Below, in pieces: positions 52,624-64,000 of a stretch of DNA of 64,000 bases. Numbering within the stretch: position 1 is the first letter of the stretch; each line of letters starts with the position of its first letter. Below the pieces are notes generated by a model that was not told the DNA's origin, searched no databases, and worked only from the letters and a program-made list of their open reading frames with translations. The stretch spans positions 62,001 to 126,000 of the forward strand of contig CAWUHX010000420.1 of assembly GCA_963922205.1 (NCBI GenBank). Direction: 5' to 3'. Origin of the DNA: Romanomermis culicivorax. Its lineage: Eukaryota > Nematoda > Enoplea > Mermithida > Mermithidae. Made by a program: the position numbers and the translations under genes.

Positions 52624-55600
52624 TTATAGTTCAGCATCATTACTATAATCATGGCGTCCAGCACCTAAAGCAGCTTTGACGTCACTGTAGTATTTTGGCC
52701 AGTTGGGACAGATGGGAGCAGCCTGACTAATGTCCTTGTTGTAGAATGTCCTGTATATGGCTTTGGTTATGTTAAGATTTTGTAGCATCATAGCACTAAT
52801 TTTTTCTGGCTTTGCTTTAACAAAGCAATGCGTGGCCTTACCACTTATCTTCAATTGCTTGTACATTCCCATGTAATTTTTATCTGTTTCTGGCAATGAT
52901 CCAAGACCCATCATTGTAGAAGCACAAGCAAGTGCAGGGATTCCTTTTCTATGAGTCAACATGTGAGCTGTCACAAACGGACCCGGATATTCAAGGATCA
53001 AACTTTGGATATCAGGCCACTGCTTCTCAAAAATAACTCCATTTCTGCTTTCATCAAGAGTTGGCAATTTCAAGCAGTCTTCAAAAATGGCGATTTTGTA
53101 TGATGACATTTGTTTTTTCAATATAGTCACAAGCTCTACAGCTCAAAGAAAAGTTTCACGAGATATAACTTTTGGAATGGTTGTATCCTGTATCCGTAAT
53201 GCCTTCAACAAGGCATGCTTAATTATGCGGATCAAAACGGCAAGTCGGAGACCATTGTCAATATCCTTTGATGAGGCATGATCATCAGAAATCGATGTTG
53301 ATGCAACTAGATCGTGTTGTTCAAGTATGGCCTAAGGCACACATAACATTGATGAAGCAGTTTGAAAATCTTTGTGTTTAAGAAAGTACTCTGAATTCAG
53401 ATTCTGAAACTTAAGCATCATGTTCAATTGTGGAAAATTGGAGAATTGAACATTTTTGTTTCAGCAAAAAAATGGGAAAAAATAATTTTTTTAATATTAA
53501 TGTTTTTAATTTTTAATATTTTAATGACTGCAATTGATTTGGTGGATATTAAAATGATTTCTCCAAAAATTGTTAAATATGTAGCCGTCGGAAAGACAAC
53601 CTCTCATCAGTGATTGTATATGTGCATAATTACCTGTTCAGCTTCCTTAAATTTCGTCAAAGTTTCTTCCTTTTCAATGTGTCTGAAAGTAAGTATAAAT
53701 TGTATTGGCTCAACACACACAGAAGTTTCAATTTTCGTCCAACAGTGTCACATATATGTGTGACACGATTAATGAGTCCCAATATTGAATGAATGATAAA
53801 AATTGGGTTTCTATGTATATGAAAAATGGGGTAAGGAGCTTAATGGGAATTTTTCGGCTGAAATTTTAAATAACACATTTAACAAAATGTAGTTTTTGAA
53901 TAAAAAAAAATTGAAAAAGTAAGATATTATCACTAGTTTAAAAAAAATTCAAAAAACTCATTTTTGATATTTGGACAGGGCGTCCAAAATTGACTGGAGA
54001 ATACGTTGAGTATGCACAATCTTTCCTTTGTGTATCATTAGATAAATTTACCTGAAAGCTTTTAATTCTTCAAGGGCTTCTTCACTGAACTTGAACTCGA
54101 TGGCTCCATTGACCGAATGTTCATAATAGATATATGATAATGCTATAAGCAGCCAGTCTTTTGGGCAATTCAAAATGGCATCCAGCCACACTATTGAATC
54201 AAGTGTGCCTTCCAGATACGCAGGCGCTGATACAGTAATAAACTGGTCTGCCAATCCATCTTTTGTAGAACCCAATTTTTCCAGGACATCACAAAACGGT
54301 TGGGGCTGAGTTAAGCCTAAAATAGAAAAATACGTCGAGTCAATTTCGAGGGCACCTTTCCCAGCCGTATTTTTTGAATATCCATAACCCAAATAAAAAT
54401 TATTCAACATTCCACGAAACTCTTCCTATTTGCCAGTGCCATCAAAACATTTTGTTAACAGTTCCCCACATTTGTCCGAAGCCCAAAGTAGCTGACCATC
54501 GTTTTTGGTCAAGACTGCTATGATGCCACATTTACTGAATTGTTGGAAAACAAAATTTTCCAGGTTTTTCATCGATGCTATAACCTTCAGAGGTTCCAGC
54601 AAATATTGATTAAATGCTGGAGATTTGCCTGAACCACTAATACCAATGCAGATGATATACACGAGTATATTCGGTCAAATGCTGTAATCATTCGAATTTT
54701 CCTATAAAGATATTCATTTGCATACATGAGAAATATTTATTTTGCCATGACCATACATGTGCAGCACCCTTTTCGAATACCTAACTCAAAAATCAGTTTT
54801 GTGCTCTGAAACTATTTTTTTTGAATACCCCACTCAAAAATCACTTTCATGCTCTGGAACTATTTTTTTTTGAATACCTCACTCAAAAATCAGTTTGGTG
54901 CTCTGGAAACTATTTTTTTCGAATACCTCGCTCAAGAATCAGTTTGATACTCTGAAACTATTTTTTTCGAATACCCCAGTCAAAAATCAGTTTGGTGCTC
55001 TGGAAACTATTTTTTTCGAATACCTCGCTCAAGAATCAGTTTGATACTCTGAAACTATTTTTTTCGAATACCTCACTCAAAAATCAATTTGGTGCTCCAA
55101 AACTATTTTTTCGAATACCCCACTCAAAAATCACTTTCGTGCTCTGGAACTATTTTTTTCAAATACCTCACTCAAAAATCAGTTTTGTGCTCTGAAACTA
55201 TTTTTTTCAAAAATTTTTCGAATAAATCAAAAATTTAGTTACTTCTTTCTATAAAACGGCTCAAAAAATTTTTTTGACTCAGACTGCTGGGAGGGTCCAG
55301 ACCTGCTAAACCCTCTGATGCTGATGTATGGTCCCCCAGAGACCCAACAGAGTACCTGCATGCATATGTGTGGCCATGACTATGCATAATTACCGTTATT
55401 TTTAATATTGTAGCAGGAGCCATCAAAATGGAAGCTGCCGGGAGAAGAGTTCCAAAAATAAATTCGGGTTTGGTATTTTTTGAAAGTGACTCGTGAAGGA
55501 AGAGCTTTCCAGTCTAAAAAGTTTATAAATAACAAAGGTGCCCTTTTTTTCTAGAAAATTTACCTCTGGTGCATCAAATATATGGTTAAAGTCGATGTTT

Positions 55601-55644
55601 TCTTTGTACGCCCGAACATACCCAATATTGCAAAGCCGATCCAT
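52624..55644 (-). pseudogene. DUF3987-type P-loop protein, five exons with two in-frame stops
   Basis: Exons in order: 55644-55564, 55513-55394, ~54690-54052, 53682-53634, 53331-52624. The spliced frame is phase-consistent apart from the start of exon 3. Exon 2 has PEFIFGTLLPAASILMAPAT, and exon 3 has the Walker-A-like GISGSGKSPAFNQYLLEPL, then DKCGELL, then ALEIDSTYFSILGLTQPQPF. These are the blocks of the DUF3987 family, a primase/helicase-like ATPase group common in phages and mobile DNA. Two single stops break it: TAG at 54426-54428 and TGA at 53143-53145, each one C-to-T change from a sense codon. It lies upstream of the Merlin-type transposase on the same strand. Family assignment is by motif order from memory of the family. 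Confidence 0.6.
54775..55215. repeat. Tandem repeat, ~51-bp unit, inside DUF3987 intron 2
   Basis: About nine copies of GCTCTGAAACTATTTTTTT followed by GAATACC(C/T)C(A/G)CTCAAAAATCA. It lies between exon 2 (ends 55394) and exon 3 (starts ~54690). Confidence 0.85.
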
Positions 55645-55778
55645 AGTTTTGACTTTGATGCCATTAGGTTAAAATTAAGAACACAAACAGAAAGCTAGAA
55701 AATGCACAGATTTCTAAATGAGAGAGACCACAAGAATTCCTAGCTGAGCTCTGGAAGAAACAAAATTCTAACTTGGCT

Positions 55779-55900
55779 TTTTTGCTGAAGGGTCATTTGT
55801 TACAAAGTGTCACCAAAGAAAGCTTGTGGGTTTCGGTTTTTTGCTGAAGGGTCATTTGCTTACAAAGTGTCACCAAAGATAGCTTGGGGTTTCGTTTTTT
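55779..55900. repeat. Two-copy direct repeat, ~62 bp
   Basis: TTTTTTGCTGAAGGGTCATTTG...ACAAAGTGTCACCAAAGA..AGCTTG.GG occurs twice in a row, upstream of the DUF3987 start. Confidence 0.75.
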
Positions 55901-56469
55901 TGCTTCCTGTCCATGGTCTTTAGAGATTTTCAGAGGCAACATGCAATATGTGAATTATGTGTGCTCCATTATGTATTTTAATGGACACCAGCTTAGCAGT
56001 TTTTTCATTTGGCATGTACAAAGGGAAAAAAGGTCAACTAGTAACTGAGAAGTTTCAACATCTGTGTCATTGACTTCAATCGCTCACACTATATGGGTTA
56101 CTTGTGGGACACATCAAAATAATGTTGAACATATAGTGAACTACCAGTGTGTGTCATCCCCACAACTCGGCTTTTGAAATATCATGAAGAGGAAGAAATA
56201 GTCCTGTGAACTTTTGCAAATAAAAATCATATGTTGCTTTTCCTTTAACCTTGTGCAAAATGTACAATGTGTTTCATTAGCATATTTAAAAATATACAAA
56301 TATGACAAAAATAATACACGAAGTTATTGTATATGTACATATATGTATGATTGACATTTAAAATGTATATTTTGTTCATTAGCCTATTAGCCCATTAGCC
56401 GAGTAAATAGCTGAATTGATAAACAATCGTCTTTAGCCGTGGTGCATGCTGTAGTAGGCTATTTCCGTT

Positions 56470-56860
56470 TAACACGGCTTTTGGGCAGTAATGGTTTTCA
56501 TGGGAATTCGATGAACACAGTCACTTTACACAAAAAATTATCTCAGTTGTGAACAAGCGTACTTTCGCCATTTTTTTGTGAAAGGGGTTTTCGACCATGG
56601 GGAATTTGATGAATACAATCAATTTACACAAAAAGATTATTCCCGTTGTGAACAAGCGTATTTTCGTGACTTTTTAGTGGAAGAAGTTATTGACCGCGGG
56701 AATTTGATTAATTCGATTACTGCACACAAGAAATTATCTCGAGTGTAAACAAGCCTTTTAGTGGAATGGGTTTTCGACTGCGGGGATATAATGAATGTGA
56801 TCACTTTACACAAAAATTTATACCAGCTGTAAAGAAGCGAATTTTCCTGATTTTTTGTGT
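56470..56860. repeat. Tandem repeat, ~100-115-bp unit
   Basis: Three to four units with GGG(A)ATTTGATGAAT, CACTTTACACAAAAA.TTAT, GTTGTGAACAAGCG and TTTTCGACC blocks, directly outside the right inverted repeat. Confidence 0.75.
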
Positions 56861-56909
56861 AATGCCCAGATTCTAATAGCACTTTTACCTGATCTTGATA
56901 CTGCACGTT

Positions 56910-57194
56910 TCACAGTCCACAGGGATGCAGGTGACCACAAATAAGACGATCGTATGATAAAAAGGGGAGAATGGTAAATCGATAATTGTTTCCTTGTCGA
57001 CAAAATACGAGAACACTTGCTTCACGATAAAAACACGAATCTCGCTCTAAAACGCTTTCTAAAAATCTTGCATAAGAAGAAAACGATTTCATAAAACCTG
57101 CTGGAATCAAGCTTTGCTTCTCTTTAAATACTGCCTCTTTTAGACACTCCCCCTGTTCGCGTGTGGTCCGTTTTGGAATATCGTCTTCCGCCAA
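56910..57194 (-). CDS. Unrecognised 94-aa ORF
   Basis: ATG to stop. The N-terminal half is charged (MAEDDIPKRTTREQGECLKE) with no motif I know. It lies between the tandem repeat at 56470-56860 and the gypsy pol fragment and may be part of a mobile element or chance. Confidence 0.2.
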   Translation of the reverse strand: MAEDDIPKRTTREQGECLKEAVFKEKQSLIPAGFMKSFSSYARFLESVLERDSCFYREASVLVFCRQGNNYRFTILPFLSYDRLICGHLHPCGL

Positions 57195-57779
57195 TTGCTG
57201 CTTCTTGCTCTTCCGCTCTGTACTTTCTATGCTTGTTTAGCCACGCCTTCTAATGCTTTCCTGGTACAGTATGCTTTACACACTTTCCTCATGCTTGCTT
57301 CTTTGCCTACAGTGGACTCAACCAGGCCTCTGTGCTTCCATGCATGCTTCTATATCTATTTCCTCCATGTATACATGTTTTTGTAGGAACCACACTACTG
57401 TTCCACTTGAGACTAGTGTCTGGCAGGGCTTCTACTTTTTACTGTGTGCAGGTGTGTTTACAGTTTCTTTATGGAGAATTAACATAGCTGTGGAATGTGT
57501 ACTTTCATGTAGATTTTAGGGGACCAGCTGCCGATGTGCAAATTAATTAGAGCCTCTTTAATTGGGTCAATAACGGCTACTGGGGTGTGGGATGATCAAA
57601 ATAAAGTACTTCACATAAATTTACAGGAATGTTCGGGTGTGAATTCCAGACACATTTGAGATGATAGATTATGAGATGAATTTATATTTAATGGTGAATA
57701 TCAGGTAGTGTACAATATGTATTTACATTAATGCATTAGCATGTATGTTACATTTCCCTCCTTCCGAAGTTGAACATCC

Positions 57780-59720
57780 TCATTCAAGGGTTGGAGGGTG
57801 AGAAGGGGTTGGGGTTGTTTCAGTAGGAGCTTCTCCAGGGTAGAAAGGGGTCGTTTCATTTACATGTACCATAAAAGTGGTATTCTTGAGGGGATGTTTG
57901 AGTGTAACATTAGGGTAGATGAAATTTGTGACTGTATAGAGCCCGTTTTGGTGGGGTAAGAATTTAGGAGTGAGCCCTTGCTTGGACGAATGATTTTTAT
58001 ATAGAATGAGATCGCACGACTTGTAGTGGATATCCTGAGCATGTTTATTGTACTGAATTGTATAGTAGGTTTGGGATTTTTGTAAATTCTGCTGAACGGT
58101 TAAATATTGGACTTGGTGTTAGCAAAATTTGCATTTTTGTATATTGAGTTTTAGTCCTGCTTTTGAAAAATGAGTGAGAATAATGTCTAAGCAGTCTTAC
58201 ATTTGGGCATGGGATTTGGCAAAGACTAAGACATCATCGAGGTAGGCAAGGCATGTGTTCCATTGTAATCCCGAAAGGATAATGCCCATTAATCTTTGGA
58301 ATGTAGCGTTGGCATTTGTGAGGCCAAAGGAGAGGTAATTGAACTGGTATTGTCCAGCTGAGCAGTTAAAGGCTGGTATTTCTCTGTCACCTACTGCAAT
58401 GGGGATGGAGTAATATGCATTAGACTGGTCGAGGGATGTAAAATACTTCATTCCACGCAGAGTGTCTAGGATTTCGTGGATATGGTGCAAAGAGTAGGTA
58501 TTTTTTTTGGTTACTTTATTCAGACCCCGGAAGTCAATGCATAGACAATGTCCACCATTTTTTTTTGGGGACTAAAACTGTGTTGGTACACCATGGGGAA
58601 TTGCTTTGGCTAATTACACCAGCTGCTGTGAGTTGTTCAACTTCTGCTTATATTATTTGTTTTTCCTTTGGGTATGTCGGAAGGAGATGTCTGCACACGG
58701 GTTGGGAGCCATTGGTGTCAATGGTATGTGAGACAAGTGTGGTTCTACCTACATCCATCTTGGAATTAGCATATAATGTGGGGTATTTGGACAGAGAGCA
58801 TAGGAGTTGATTTTTCTCTGCCTCAGTGAGGTTGCTTGAGGTCAAGTTGACGTTGGCTTTTAACCATGTGAAGGTATCAAAACGGTTTGACTGGTTCGGC
58901 GTAGGAGGTGTTAGTTTGATGGGGAATTTTCTTTCAGAATAAACCCTAAAACTGCCCCAATGTATGTGCCAGGGTGAAGGGTTAGAGGATTGTCCTGAGT
59001 ATTTAAAATGGAAATACATATGTGACTGTTTTGGTTTTCTGATATGCAAGCTGGGAAATGAACTTTGGAATTCTGTCTGGCTTTTGGGGTAAATTCGAGT
59101 TGGTTGATGTGTAGGTATGTTTTGGGTAAGGCTACAGTGAATTCAGTTACAGTCGAGGGTGGTAATTCTAATTTATTATCCAGGTAGGTTTCACCCCGGG
59201 TCAAAAGGGGTGTAATCTAGGCCCTCAGAGTGGAGTATAACATCATCAAATTTCACTTTGGACTTCTGGTTATTGATGGTGTATTCTGAGAATCGGCTGA
59301 GGAAATTTTTCCCCAGAAGGACGTCTGCTGTGCAGTATTTTTGGACATGGACCATTATAGTTTCTTGGATAATTAGGGCGGTTACTGTAACAAAAGTTGT
59401 TCCTTCAAAGTGGATGGGAAGGTTGTTTGCTGCTTTTCCTTGAACTAGTGGTAGTTTCATGTCTAGCTGTAGGGCTTCAGCAATTTGAGAGTCAATGAGG
59501 AAGTACACGGCACCAGTGTCAATCATACCTTTGGTGAATAGCTTGCCATTGAGTGTGATTGGAATGTGAGGGGTATGTTTCTCAAGTATGGTTGGTGGAG
59601 ACTTATTGGACCCAGATTGATGGATTTGATTTATAAGTTCAATTGCAGGGGTTGTTGGAGTATCAATATCGACAAGGACATATTTCTGTTGAGTTTGGGC
59701 CCTGCGATGATTGGATAATT
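57780..59720 (-). pseudogene. Ty3/gypsy retrotransposon pol fragment with internal deletion
   Basis: Minus strand, in order. An aspartic protease (MIDTGAVYFLIDSQ near 59520; LLGKNFL) is preceded by ~60 codons back to ~59710. A linker region follows (59204-58911 and 59049-58648), then reverse transcriptase (58500-58197) with SFGLTNANATFQRLM and the YLDDVLVF active site. The frame shifts near 59200, 59000 and 58600. The next recognisable segment, 58119-57780 (about 112 codons, ending in TGA), reads as the C-terminal end of an integrase (LKHPLKNTTFMVHVNE). Reverse-transcriptase thumb, RNase H and most of the integrase are therefore missing between 58197 and 58119. LTRs were not found. Confidence 0.75.
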
Positions 59721-61665
59721 CTAAGATGGCGTGGCTGAATGAGGGAGGGATGGTCTCATGTAAACACCTGTTGTGTAAAGGTATTTTGTACGCATGTTCA
59801 TTGGTACAATGATGCTTTGGGGAAGCTTTTTTTTTACATTTTTATCAACGAGGAAAGCAATCGTCAATTTTGTGTTTATTTTATCATGGTCGTAGTCATA
59901 TCTCGTCCCATTTGTCCGCCGAACCCTTCTTTAGGATCAAGTAAAGTACAGTAGAGAAACTGGTTGTTACACATCTTCTGCAGCAATTTCGGCTGTAGAA
60001 GTTAGCTTGAGTGTGTCTTAGCTCCACCCAAGGCATACTGTAGATTAGGATGCCCTTTAAAAGGGCTTGTTTCTTTAGTTTTGCACTCATTTCTGGGCCT
60101 AAACCGTCTTCTGCATTTTTAGCTTACAACTCCGTGTTCATCAACATCTTTATTATATAAATTTGCATATTTGCCTGCATCCCCCGCCTTCCTAATAAAT
60201 TTACATATTCACCTTCAGTCTCCCTTGCATTGTCCGACACAGTAATCCAATCTTAGGAGTTTACCCTGTCGCCTGTTGATCGAGAACCCCTGTCGCCTCC
60301 CCAAGGAATGCTTTGTATCATCGCTCGCCGACCCACCATGCTGAATCGCTTTCAGATTACTGTACTCGCTTCCCCATCGTCCCTAGGACCTGCGTTTGAT
60401 CCTTGAACCCATCATCCAGTGCCGAGTGCTTTGAGAAGAGGATTTAGTGAGTCTTCTCAGGGGTTATTATTGTTGAGGGTATATTTGTAGGAATCCTCCT
60501 TAAGCCAGTTTTCCCTTGAGAGTACCCTCACTTAGAAATGCCCTTGAACCCTTAAGGTCAGGGCCAATTAGGGGATTTAGGTTAACAATCGGGTCCTCTA
60601 CAGTAAGCCATTCCACAAATGGCACAGTCCCTCATTCTCAGTGAATAAGGACTAGGGATTGCCACCCCTGACCCAGCCACGTTGTCCATTATCCTACAGC
60701 TGAACCCTAGGACAAGGCCGAGGTACACCATAGGTTCTCCTGTGGTAGTACCAGCTGGGTTAGGTTCCCGAAGTAGATAGCCTCACAGAGCCACCCAACA
60801 GGGTCACAGCATGTTACCGACAGTGTCATGGCCGTATTTCCTACGGGATATGGTATGGGTTTTCCCATCAATGTGACTGATCACCTATTCGTTTAATGTG
60901 ACATGGCTCCCAATTTACTTAACGTGACAAAATAAATATAAAAATGTCTGCAATTCTCAAACTCGAACTCACACGTCAGAAGTAGTTAATCCAGAAGTGA
61001 GTACTGTTTGTGCACTGGAAGAGAATACTTTGGACATTGCGATTAGCTCAAATTCAGGATCAGCAATTAAATCCCGATGTTGAGATTATCCTCATGTTGG
61101 GGTAGTATCCACCGTAAACTTGGCATATTTTCGTAATTTCGCAAATAACGCCATAGGGCGCTGACGAGGGAGGTTTCGGGACTATGTTGTGAAAAGCCAT
61201 ACTGAAACCCCACAATAGCTTGGATTAGTTCTGACGCCACCCACTCCACCCGAGGGATCATTTTCATAAATAGATTTATGGAAGTTCACCTCTAGTTCCT
61301 TTTGTATTGAATGATTTTAAATTGAAGAATAGCAAGAAACAAGTATTCCCAGTCGTTTACACTGATCTCTTTTTCTTTTTTTTTGGATTTTCCACACTGT
61401 GAAGTATGTAAAAACGAAAAAATCACATATTTACAAATACAAACATGAGCGAAAAGACGGAGCAATTGTATACACATGTCTATGAGACAAATAGTAAATC
61501 GATCTTTCGTTACAGTAACCAGAAAAAACTAGAGCACGAAAAAAATTTCGTCTGAGCAAAGTATAATCGGATATTCTACCAGTATTTGTATTTCTAAACA
61601 CCGATTGAAGACCGAACGCCATCGTATAATTTGCGACTATTCGGGTCTGAAATTTCGGACGTATG
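59721..61665. other. Spacer, no supported gene
   Basis: 59721-60110 may be the far 5' (gag-side) remnant of the gypsy element, as the minus-strand frames there are open but unrecognised. 60240-60860 is richer in G+C than its surroundings and has no frame I can name. The rest is plain AT-rich DNA. Confidence 0.35.
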
Positions 61666-62074
61666 TCAGTTTCGAGCCGACAAAACCGGTCCATAAAATT
61701 GTTGTTCTATGGACATCCGCCTTTGCCAAAAAACTGGTTGACCATCGGCGGCCGCCGGATCATCATTTTCCGCGTTCGCGAAACGTTCCGGACACGAAGC
61801 CAACGATGGCGCCGGGCTCGACGACCGAAAATAACCGTTGCCACTAACCAATCGGCTTTTGGCGGTCGGGCTACTGGCCCGGCTATTATTGACAATGCCC
61901 ATTGGAAAATTTTCGTCCGACGACAAAATAACGGATTTCGGCGACGCTAGACCCGACGATTGGGGCGACGAACGGCGACTAGGGGAAATGTGTTGCGGAA
62001 CCACCGATGGCCCGAAAAATTCTTGTGGAGGGAAATTGTCCCGGTGGGTAAAATTTCCAGCGAAACCAAATAAT
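61666..62074 (-). CDS. Terminal exon of an unrecognised Ser/Pro-rich protein
   Basis: Acceptor TTTTTCAG at 62075-62076, then 135 codons to TGA at 61666-61668; entry phase 2. It is rich in SP/SSP sites (PSRRSSPQSS, RASSPTAKS, RSSSPAPS) and ends in WQRRMSIEQQFYGPVLSARN. The region is GC-richer than the flanks, as real exons here are. RRMS resembles a basophilic-kinase site. Upstream exons, at higher coordinates, were not identified. I do not recognise the family; a phosphorylation-regulated adaptor is only a guess from composition. Confidence 0.6.
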
Positions 62075-62588
62075 CTGAAAAATAGGGGTAAATTTGGGTT
62101 TTCTTTTATAATCAAGAGATATTGCCAGTCAACAGTGTTTACTGTAATTGTCACATCGGACGTTCAAACAGTATCGATCAAAACGTACATACCGATTTCA
62201 TTCCAATCATACCATACCACTTCATTCATATCATACCGTTTCATTTCATACCATACCGATTTCATGCTGAAACCTGATAACGATTGTGTTGATCGAAACT
62301 CTGATATTCATTTTGCGTGAAAACGTGCTCCGCATTGAAACAATAATTCAAGCAGTCTTATTCCCGAATTTCATTCAGTGGTTTTGCTTCCAAGAATGTC
62401 ACTCCTCTGAGAGAAATCCGGTTCAGTGTCGATTGAACAATTTTGCAGCAATAAGTTTTATCCGACTTAATTTAAACTTGGTGGATCAAGCAGACTAAAT
62501 TTGCACAGTAATATTGTATCAACCTACATTCATGTATACAAATAAATTTCTGGAACATGGACGAAAGGGTATTCTAGTGGAAAACATA

Positions 62589-62762
62589 GTGAATTCCGGC
62601 CCTAACATTAGGGCGCAGACATTGAGACGTAAGGACATTAAACATAATTTACAACTTCTGTTATATACAATTATGTTTTCAAATCGCTGTCCAAAATTAT
62701 TATTCCTTGCACACGACAATCGGCTTGAAATTGTCGCCCCTATTGTCTCACGTCCATGTATA
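62589..62762. mobile_element. Short relative of the TAGAGCGC fold-back element
   Basis: The left part (AACATTAGGGCGCAGACATTGAG..GTAAGGACATT) and right part (GTCGCCCCTATTGTCTCACGTCC) are inverted, and both resemble the arms of the 40586-42024 element (GACATTAGAGCGCAG / CTATTGTCC). Confidence 0.45.
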
Positions 62763-64000
62763 CCCAAAATACTGGTTAACGTCATCTCTGACTAAATCGA
62801 AATTTTTGGAAAATCTGGGATTAAAAATTTGGATTTCAAACATCTCGAAAAGACTAGCGATTAAGACAGTAAACCTGTAATTTTTACAAAAAGTTTGTGA
62901 ATTAAAAAATCACAAAAAACTATGGTCTTCAAAATCCGCGAAGCTTTTACACGGGAGTTTTACTTATCAAAAATGTCAAAGGTTAGTTAAGTTAGGCGAG
63001 AAATTTCGAGCTCCGATGTTTGGTGCTGCAGAAAATAAAAATGTTCAATAATGCTTGCTTTCCACTTTCAATTTCTGGAAGTATTGCAATTTACCGCACT
63101 ACAGTATTCATCCATATTCTTATTCAATATTCTTATTCCAGCACTTTGCGGTGTATAAATTGGAACTAATTGAGAATTATAGGAATCTATATATGCACAA
63201 CGGGATATCTGGAAACGTAATTCAAAGTGAAAATTTAGTACAGATGTAGCACATTAATATTGCACGAGAGTTCAATTGTAATGCCACTCAACGATTTAAA
63301 ATATAAATACTCATGAACTAGACATACTCGATACTCGTTTGACACCACCATAGTTCGTGCTGGACATGCAATACCCAGTGGCGTAGCCAGGGGACACGCA
63401 CACCATATTAATTGAAATTTTGTTACCGGCTCCAATAGTGTGAAATTTAATTTTAAGCCACCAAAATTCCGATATTCGGAATGGCTTCCTGATAGTTTGC
63501 TTATCAGATGCTTAATTTTTCTTATGATGTAATGTACATATACTGAAAACGAGGAATGTCACTTGATTTTTCAGTAGTAAATTGAAAAAGGGCGTGTTGA
63601 ATTCGAAAAATCAGCACAATGACAAAAATCGGCATAGCTATTAAAATCCTTAACACAAAGCTTCTACTATAGAACTTTTTACTCCAAAACCTAATAAAGT
63701 TTAGTTGAGTACGTTCACAAATTTTCAGTGTTATGCAGAGCCGTACCCAGGGGTGGGCGTATGCCTCCGACATGTTACAACTTTTTCCAAAATAATGTGC
63801 AATTATGTTGTGTTGTACTTGCATTAATGTAGTAATAATAATCACTTATGAAAAAGTTTTTGGTTTACTTTAGGTGATCCGCAGGTTTTTTCCATATTAA
63901 TGTAAATTTTCGATTAAACTTTTATACATTGGCCATCTTATCTACTCATCTAGCGGTAATTAAGATGATTGATTTGGAAGACGTTTGTGGACATGTTTGC
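62763..64000. other. Right end of window, repeats only
   Basis: It holds fragments of the GGTTAGTTGAGTA / CAAGAAAAACAGACTATAG family (62870-63130, 63640-63740) and two common MITE-type ends (GTGGCGTAGCCAGGGG at about 63378, GAGCCGTACCCAGGGG at about 63738). No coding exon recognised. Confidence 0.4.

Larger units (their letters stand above)
50615..56469. mobile_element. 5.9-kb unit with ~110-bp terminal inverted repeats carrying Merlin-type transposase and DUF3987 protein
   Basis: The left repeat 50615-50725 and right repeat 56347-56469 align as inverted copies over ~110 bp (GAAATAGCCTACTAC, CCACGGCTAAAGACGAT, ATTTACTCGGCTAATG, AACAAAATATACATTTT). The right copy has a short extra GGCTAATGGGCTAATA. 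Between them lie two minus-strand genes (55644-52624 and 52358-51527) and three repeat arrays. The left minisatellite (GGCTAATGTGGCCAATG units) appears to have grown from the GGCTAATG motif in the terminal repeat. No target duplication could be identified. Confidence 0.68.

Overview
This is animal (invertebrate metazoan) nuclear DNA. It is AT-rich, and its coding sequence is cut into short exons with GT..AG introns that usually end in TTTCAG. Four conserved animal genes can be rebuilt exon by exon with matching phases: the 3' end of COG1 (Golgi tethering complex), TENT4 (the PAPD5/PAPD7/Trf4 non-canonical poly(A) polymerase), a single HSF (heat-shock transcription factor) and HAAO (3-hydroxyanthranilate 3,4-dioxygenase, in the kynurenine pathway). 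I cannot name the species. Retained HAAO, a single HSF and a very dense load of hAT-type miniature elements are compatible with several invertebrate phyla.

Layout. 1-9253 (+): last five COG1 exons. The final 8.3-kb intron holds a complete hAT DNA transposon (988-5319, opposite strand, intact 8-bp target duplication) and two smaller elements. 9534-28480 (+): TENT4, starting 281 bp after the COG1 stop, with a 20-nt first coding exon, a 9.5-kb first intron full of miniature elements and at least 14 coding exons. 29530-31545 (+): eroded Ty3/gypsy pol. 33888-45297 (-): HSF, whose introns hold a 676-bp AAAAG microsatellite and a 1.4-kb fold-back element. 47492-50483 (+): HAAO, nine exons, 286 aa. 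50615-56469: a 5.9-kb unit bounded by ~110-bp inverted repeats. It contains an IS1595/Merlin-type transposase and a DUF3987-type P-loop protein on the minus strand, plus several minisatellites. 57780-59720 (-): internally deleted gypsy pol. 61666-62074 (-): terminal exon of an unrecognised Ser/Pro-rich protein.

The host genes have no evident shared pathway; COG1 and TENT4 are simply packed head to tail. The most unusual content is mobile. First, the hAT element encodes, through one short intron with conserved phase, a 1103-aa protein that joins a signal peptide and a lamin-tail-like domain to the zinc-finger/hAT transposase. Second, the inverted-repeat unit pairs a DUF3987 protein with a Merlin-type transposase. 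Miniature elements sharing the CATACATG terminus of the full-length hAT are scattered through the TENT4 introns with 8-bp target duplications, so they are probably mobilised by relatives of it.

Limits: all exon models are read by eye from splice signals and phase. No alignment, transcript or database search was run. Two junctions (TENT4 exon 11/12 and the middle of HSF) do not close cleanly and are flagged.
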